From assembly GCA_017962615.1 (NCBI GenBank), contig JAGCUZ010000060.1, forward strand, positions 1-35,833: DNA of 35,833 nucleotides, in the 5' to 3' direction. Of this stretch, positions 33,001-35,833 are shown piece after piece. Every line of letters begins with the position of its first letter. The first letter of the stretch is position 1. The notes below the pieces were generated by a model. That model made no database searches, had not been told where the DNA came from, and saw only the letters and a program-made list of their open reading frames with translations. The position numbers and the translations under genes are program-made. This DNA comes from Bacteroidales bacterium. GTDB taxonomy: Bacteria > Bacteroidota > Bacteroidia > Bacteroidales > P3.

Positions 33001-35833
33001 GAGCAGCGACATACTGTTGCGCATGTTGTTGAACACCGAGGCCGACTTGAAGGCATGCTCTATGTCGGCCGCGTTGCGGTACTGCTCTGCAACCTGCAGC
33101 AGCTGCTCGCGTGCTTTGGCGAATCCCGTTATGGCGTAGGCCTCAACGCTCGCGCCTGCCGCCACATGCAGTCTGCGGCGCATCGCCGCCACGGGGTCCA
33201 AGGTGGTGCCCACGGTCCCCGTCAGCGTGCGGCGGCTCTCCATGATGTCGGCGTGGCGCAGGCTGCCGCCGCGACCGAGGAACTTAATACGCGAAGTCTC
33301 GTACTCCACAAGGCTCGACTCTTCCTGGTCATCCACCCACAGCCTGTGCATCATATAGTTGCGCGTATTGTTGGCGGCCGGACGGTTGAAGAGCAGTGCT
33401 TCGTGCGCCTCGTCCCACTCCGACGCCACCTTCATGCTGTTGAACACGCGGTGACTCTCATCCTCGGCGGCCGTCGACAGCACCACCTCGCCGTAAGTGG
33501 TGATTTCCAAGTCCACGTCCTCGGCCGAGTGGTTGGTGAAAGTGTAGCGCCGTATCTCGGCACTGCGGTCCTTGAGCACCGTCACCTCCGTCTTGGTCTC
33601 TATGCCGTTGTCCACCCGCAAGTAGGCAATCTTGTCGCTGGCAAAGCTCACATGGTATTTCTCCGGCATCACGTCCAACGGGGAGTAGGTGGCACTCCAG
33701 ATGCGGTCGGTCTTCAGGTTGCGCACGTAGAGGTACATTCCGTAGTGGTCCGACGATATCTTGCGGTAGCGGTTCAGCATGGTGTCGCGGAAGCGCGAGA
33801 AGCCGCTGCCGCGGTCGTTGAGCAGCACCGTGTACTGGCCGTTGCTCACCACGCCTGTCTCGGGCACGTTGGCTATGCCGTCGTAGTCGCGGGCGTCACT
33901 CTCGGTGGTCACCTTCTGGTAGCGGTAGCGCTTGTACTGCGTGACCCTCAGGTCTATATAAGGCCTCACCTGGGCCTTCTCCTTGAGCAGCGTCTCCATC
34001 GAGCGCATCACGGGCTCACGCATAAAGTAGCGCTGTATACAGTTGTCGGTAAGATAGTTGGCCAATGCGGCAAGTATCATGCCCTGGTGGTGGGCGTAGT
34101 GCGCCATGACGGGCACGCGGTCCTCGTCGTCGTAGCTCTCGAAGAAGCCGAAAGCTCCGCTCCCAGACTCATTCACGTCGTACATACCCATCTCTCTGAG
34201 CCGCCGCAGGTTGTCGTACACGGCACGGTCGTCCACGCCTATGGCCATCGCCGAGCTGTAGGGCGACACCACGATGCGGTCGGGCGTGGTGTTCTGGAAT
34301 TTCAGGTAAGGCACACCGAAGGCGTGGTACTTATAGTTCTGCGCGTCGTCCAGCTCGTTGTAGGCCGTCTCGCTTATGCCCCACGGCAGGCTCTTGCCGC
34401 CGGTGTTGCGGGCAAAGGCACGCTGCGCCCGTATGGCAAAGCTGTAGGTCTCGTCCATCAGCGTATGCCTGTAGGTGGGCAGGAATATCAGTGGCATGAA
34501 GTACTCGAACATCGTGCCGTACCACGACGCCACACCCTTGTAGCCTTTGTACTGCACCAGCGTCTTGTCCAGGCAGAACCAGTGCTTGTACGGCGCGTCG
34601 CCCTGGGCGATGGCCAGGAACGAGGTGAGCCTCGCCTCGCTGGCAAAGTTGTTGTAGTGGTAAGGCAGCAGGCGGTACGAGGCGGTGTCGTAGCCTATGC
34701 TGAACACGTCCAACTCGGGGTTGTACAGCTTCATGAAGTCGGTCTGGTCTATAAGGCGTTCCACCTTGGCCGGCAGTCCCGACTTGTCGTCACGGCTTTC
34801 CAGCCAGCCCTTCACCACGTACAGGCAGGCCACGAAGTTGCCCGAGTCGCAGGTGCTGATGAAGAAGTTGGGCAGAGCCTTCAGCCGCCTCACGTCGTAC
34901 CAGTTATACAGGTGGCCGTTCCATTTGTCCAGCTTGGTCACCGAGTCTATTATGCGGTCGATCCTCTCCACGGCCTCCTTCTCGGTTATGAATCCCAGTT
35001 CCGAAGCCGACACCACCGCCGTAAGCGAGTACCCTATGTTGGTCGGCGAAGTCTTGTAGTCGGTCTTGTTGCCGCGGTTCAGCTGGTAGTTGTCGGGGAT
35101 GAGCCAGTTGTTTTCCTCGCTCAGCAGGCTGTCGAAGAAGTTCCATGTGTCGTGTGCCATCTGCCGCACCTCCTCGGTCTCCTTGGCCTTGAGGTTCCTG
35201 CCTTGGGCGAAGCCTTTGCCCAGCCAGTGCATCAGCAGCGGCGCGCCCATCCATACCGCACAGGCTATGGCTGCCGCCACCACTGCCATGATGTCGCCGC
35301 CCGTAAGCTCACTGCGATTGTCGAGCACCCGCCAGGCCAACACCGCAAGCACTCCCGAGCATACGTAGTTGAACCAGAACTTGCCCACGTAGTCGCCCAG
35401 CGTGCCTTTGGTGCTCTTGGCGGCCTCGTCGCTGGGCACCCAGTTCAGCAGGTTGCGGTGCGACACCCACATGCGCCAGCAGGCTCTCACGGCCGCGTCG
35501 GTGTACATCCAGGCCTCCTTGGGCAGCAGTGCAAACTGCACCACCGAGCGGTAAATGATGACCTTGAAACCGCGCATCAATGTGGCATAGTAGTGGTAAC
35601 GCCGGCCAAACGAGGGCAGCTTGGTCACCTGCCCCAGGATAAAGAACAGCACGGGACTTGCCACCACCACAAAGGCAGCCAGCAGGTACCACGAAGGACT
35701 GATATGACCTCCTGTGCCAATACCTATGGCGTAGCCCGCCAGTATCATCACCATCACCGCTACGCTCAGCACCGAGCGACGCAGGTTGTCTAATATCTTC
35801 CAGCGGCCGATGGTGTTCACCTGATTCTTCACC
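30058..35833 (-). CDS. NdvB / cyclic beta-glucan synthase-like protein with GH94 domain (5' end beyond window)
   Basis: At least 1925 residues; the frame is open through the right edge, so the N-terminus is missing. Visible order (numbered from the edge): the junction TIGRWKILDNLRRS (7-20) that follows the GT84-type transferase part in this family; membrane segments near 20-70 and 155-205; a glycoamylase-like transglycosylation domain about 240-640 (NWLIPDNYQ, TSPTNIGYSLTAV, VSPYSSAMAI, HHQGMILAALANYL); two GT36/carbohydrate-binding regions about 670-900 and 1140-1340; and a GH94 phosphorylase domain about 1410-1850 with MGCGDWNDGM near 1604 carrying the catalytic Asp. Family members make or trim beta-1,2-glucans in the periplasm. 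A linker (about 1370-1397) is encoded by repeat-like DNA. The long plus-strand frame 31894-35793 is a shadow. Confidence 0.88.
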   Translation of the reverse strand, partial: VKNQVNTIGRWKILDNLRRSVLSVAVMVMILAGYAIGIGTGGHISPSWYLLAAFVVVASPVLFFILGQVTKLPSFGRRYHYYATLMRGFKVIIYRSVVQFALLPKEAWMYTDAAVRACWRMWVSHRNLLNWVPSDEAAKSTKGTLGDYVGKFWFNYVCSGVLAVLAWRVLDNRSELTGGDIMAVVAAAIACAVWMGAPLLMHWLGKGFAQGRNLKAKETEEVRQMAHDTWNFFDSLLSEENNWLIPDNYQLNRGNKTDYKTSPTNIGYSLTAVVSASELGFITEKEAVERIDRIIDSVTKLDKWNGHLYNWYDVRRLKALPNFFISTCDSGNFVACLYVVKGWLESRDDKSGLPAKVERLIDQTDFMKLYNPELDVFSIGYDTASYRLLPYHYNNFASEARLTSFLAIAQGDAPYKHWFCLDKTLVQYKGYKGVASWYGTMFEYFMPLIFLPTYRHTLMDETYSFAIRAQRAFARNTGGKSLPWGISETAYNELDDAQNYKYHAFGVPYLKFQNTTPDRIVVSPYSSAMAIGVDDRAVYDNLRRLREMGMYDVNESGSGAFGFFESYDDEDRVPVMAHYAHHQGMILAALANYLTDNCIQRYFMREPVMRSMETLLKEKAQVRPYIDLRVTQYKRYRYQKVTTESDARDYDGIANVPETGVVSNGQYTVLLNDRGSGFSRFRDTMLNRYRKISSDHYGMYLYVRNLKTDRIWSATYSPLDVMPEKYHVSFASDKIAYLRVDNGIETKTEVTVLKDRSAEIRRYTFTNHSAEDVDLEITTYGEVVLSTAAEDESHRVFNSMKVASEWDEAHEALLFNRPAANNTRNYMMHRLWVDDQEESSLVEYETSRIKFLGRGGSLRHADIMESRRTLTGTVGTTLDPVAAMRRRLHVAAGASVEAYAITGFAKAREQLLQVAEQYRNAADIEHAFKSASVFNNMRNSMSLLKGSQMRLYNNISKYMAQTATLGNGRNDLLSRNTLSQSGLWRFGISGDLAILLMEIDRMECSGYAKEMLRAFEYFKVHGLRLDLVFINDIKSTGGGDDNEALKHFIYNMANTEHLWTTHSDAGRVYVIDGGDLSEAERVLLHTVARLAFDTREGLTIEQQLHRLEQANQHYQDKIEYPVLRPKKEFRVWSGLDFYNQYGGFDRDGRDYVVTNTNTPMPWVNVIANDGSAQGGAFGCVVSSTMAGFTFAYNAQQFKLTRWSNDMVRDSASEMLLVDGRQFVPATARHSQGWSAFDAEYDDLKVEVRVFVAIDRMEKYCQIRLTNKSAEVRKVHLDMVYELVMGMCEEQTARYLWSEWDEESNSVLVRNVYHPIYRDKVLRLSATERIDEAVLDYPNRKRTGFGLELPAGGEKTAAFVMSVDTLDADKLIRSGDNNLLTYLVSPASLTSEPINLSTINAEFEKVEAYWEEKLTAIQVETPDRSFDYMINRWYLYQVYSSRLFARAGFYQVGGATGFRDQLQDVMSVLYSDPAYARRQILDHAAHQFAEGDVLHWWHKSMKLGARTTFSDDYLWLVFVTDQYVSVTGDTSILAERVPFCQADSLAPGEAERGMNYRLPEGGCGAEIGSEDPAFEYATLYEHLRRAVNRSMSRIGVHGLPLMGCGDWNDGMSAIGVENRGESVWVAFFLADLLPKMERLTQLIPDADLSYCEELASFRSRLVDAVQKTAWDGAWFLRAYNDNGDPLGSRNNTECQIDLISQAWSILTDVATEEQKQSVMKETDRRLVNREHEIIQLLTPAFQNSQPSPGYIMNYPVGVRENGGQYTHGAMWYIMAQLKEERYDMGYFLYSLINPIHRTQTLADVLKYKVEPYCIAADIYSNPQHPGRGGWTWYTGSASWAYKTGIENILGLRKEGNRLVVSPQVPTEWTGYTLRYRYGNSMYVIKFKNGGDGRGGELSLPDGSNMPLLRLTIDLVDDGAEHNYEA
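31643..31725 (-). repeat. Dispersed intergenic repeat translated inside the GH94 gene
   Basis: Read on the minus strand, 31725-31702 is identical to 28101-28124. Two TATCAAC units 8 bp apart (31657-31651 and 31649-31643) encode part of EPINLSTINAE. The segment lies between the sugar-binding and GH94 catalytic regions, where a linker would be tolerated. Confidence 0.8.

Noticed and set aside
31894-35793. 1299-codon open frame on the plus strand
   Set aside because: Lies antisense to the GH94 protein, whose motifs are continuous along the whole length; the long frame follows from codon bias.

Overview
The window looks like chromosomal DNA of a Bacteroidota member, most likely order Bacteroidales. 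The evidence is: promoters of the TTG-N19/20-TAnnTTTG type, a T9SS type A sorting tail, a fimbrillin-like lipoprotein, a GWxTD-domain protein, a fumarate reductase/succinate dehydrogenase operon with one fused cytochrome b subunit, and many lipobox lipoproteins. Most genes are GC-rich. AT-rich patches mark the likely acquired segments. I could not assign a genus.

Layout. (1) 1-484: 5' part of kamA (lysine 2,3-aminomutase), minus strand, running off the left edge. (2) 485-923: divergent promoters and a long structured leader. (3) 924-4556: a surface/fimbrial operon (BspA-type LRR protein, fimbrillin-like lipoprotein, 58-residue peptide), closed by a bidirectional terminator. (4) 4719-10759, minus strand: sdhC-sdhA-sdhB followed by a translationally coupled UvrA-like ATPase that lacks the UvrB-binding domain. 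(5) About 10960-14911: a rearranged prophage remnant. It holds a small HTH/coiled-coil ORF, a 5'-truncated minor-head protein with a CdiA-type toxin end, three tail/baseplate genes, and an AT-rich lipoprotein 'moron' inserted between hub and spike. (6) 14912-17438: a large hairpin, a 33-bp-periodic repeat array carrying a promoter, two secreted proteins of unknown function, and an 8-bp tandem array. (7) 17447-25605: sufB, a lipocalin-like lipoprotein, a GWxTD protein, an LpxL-type acyltransferase, a GT2 glycosyltransferase, gltX and an OmpH/Skp-like protein. (8) 25759-29862: a VIT-VWA-TonB_C fusion, a lipoprotein with a His/Cys arrangement like clan CD peptidases, and a guanine-deaminase-like enzyme. 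(9) 29861-30058: a 198-bp MITE-like element. (10) 30058 to the right edge, minus strand: most of a very large NdvB/cyclic beta-glucan-synthase-like protein ending in a GH94 phosphorylase domain.

How the genes relate. The sdh/frd operon is anaerobic or respiratory fumarate/succinate chemistry. The 19-25 kb stretch is largely envelope biogenesis (lipid A acylation, sugar transfer, OmpH chaperone) mixed with housekeeping genes. The VWA-TonB_C and clan-CD-like proteins are the best candidates for an undescribed periplasmic or surface system.

A second theme is repeat DNA. Gaps from 18.9 to 28.3 kb carry a dispersed family built of TATCAAC units and a 64-bp perfect repeat. One family member matches sequence inside the GH94 gene, where it is translated in frame. 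No tRNA, rRNA or CRISPR array was seen.
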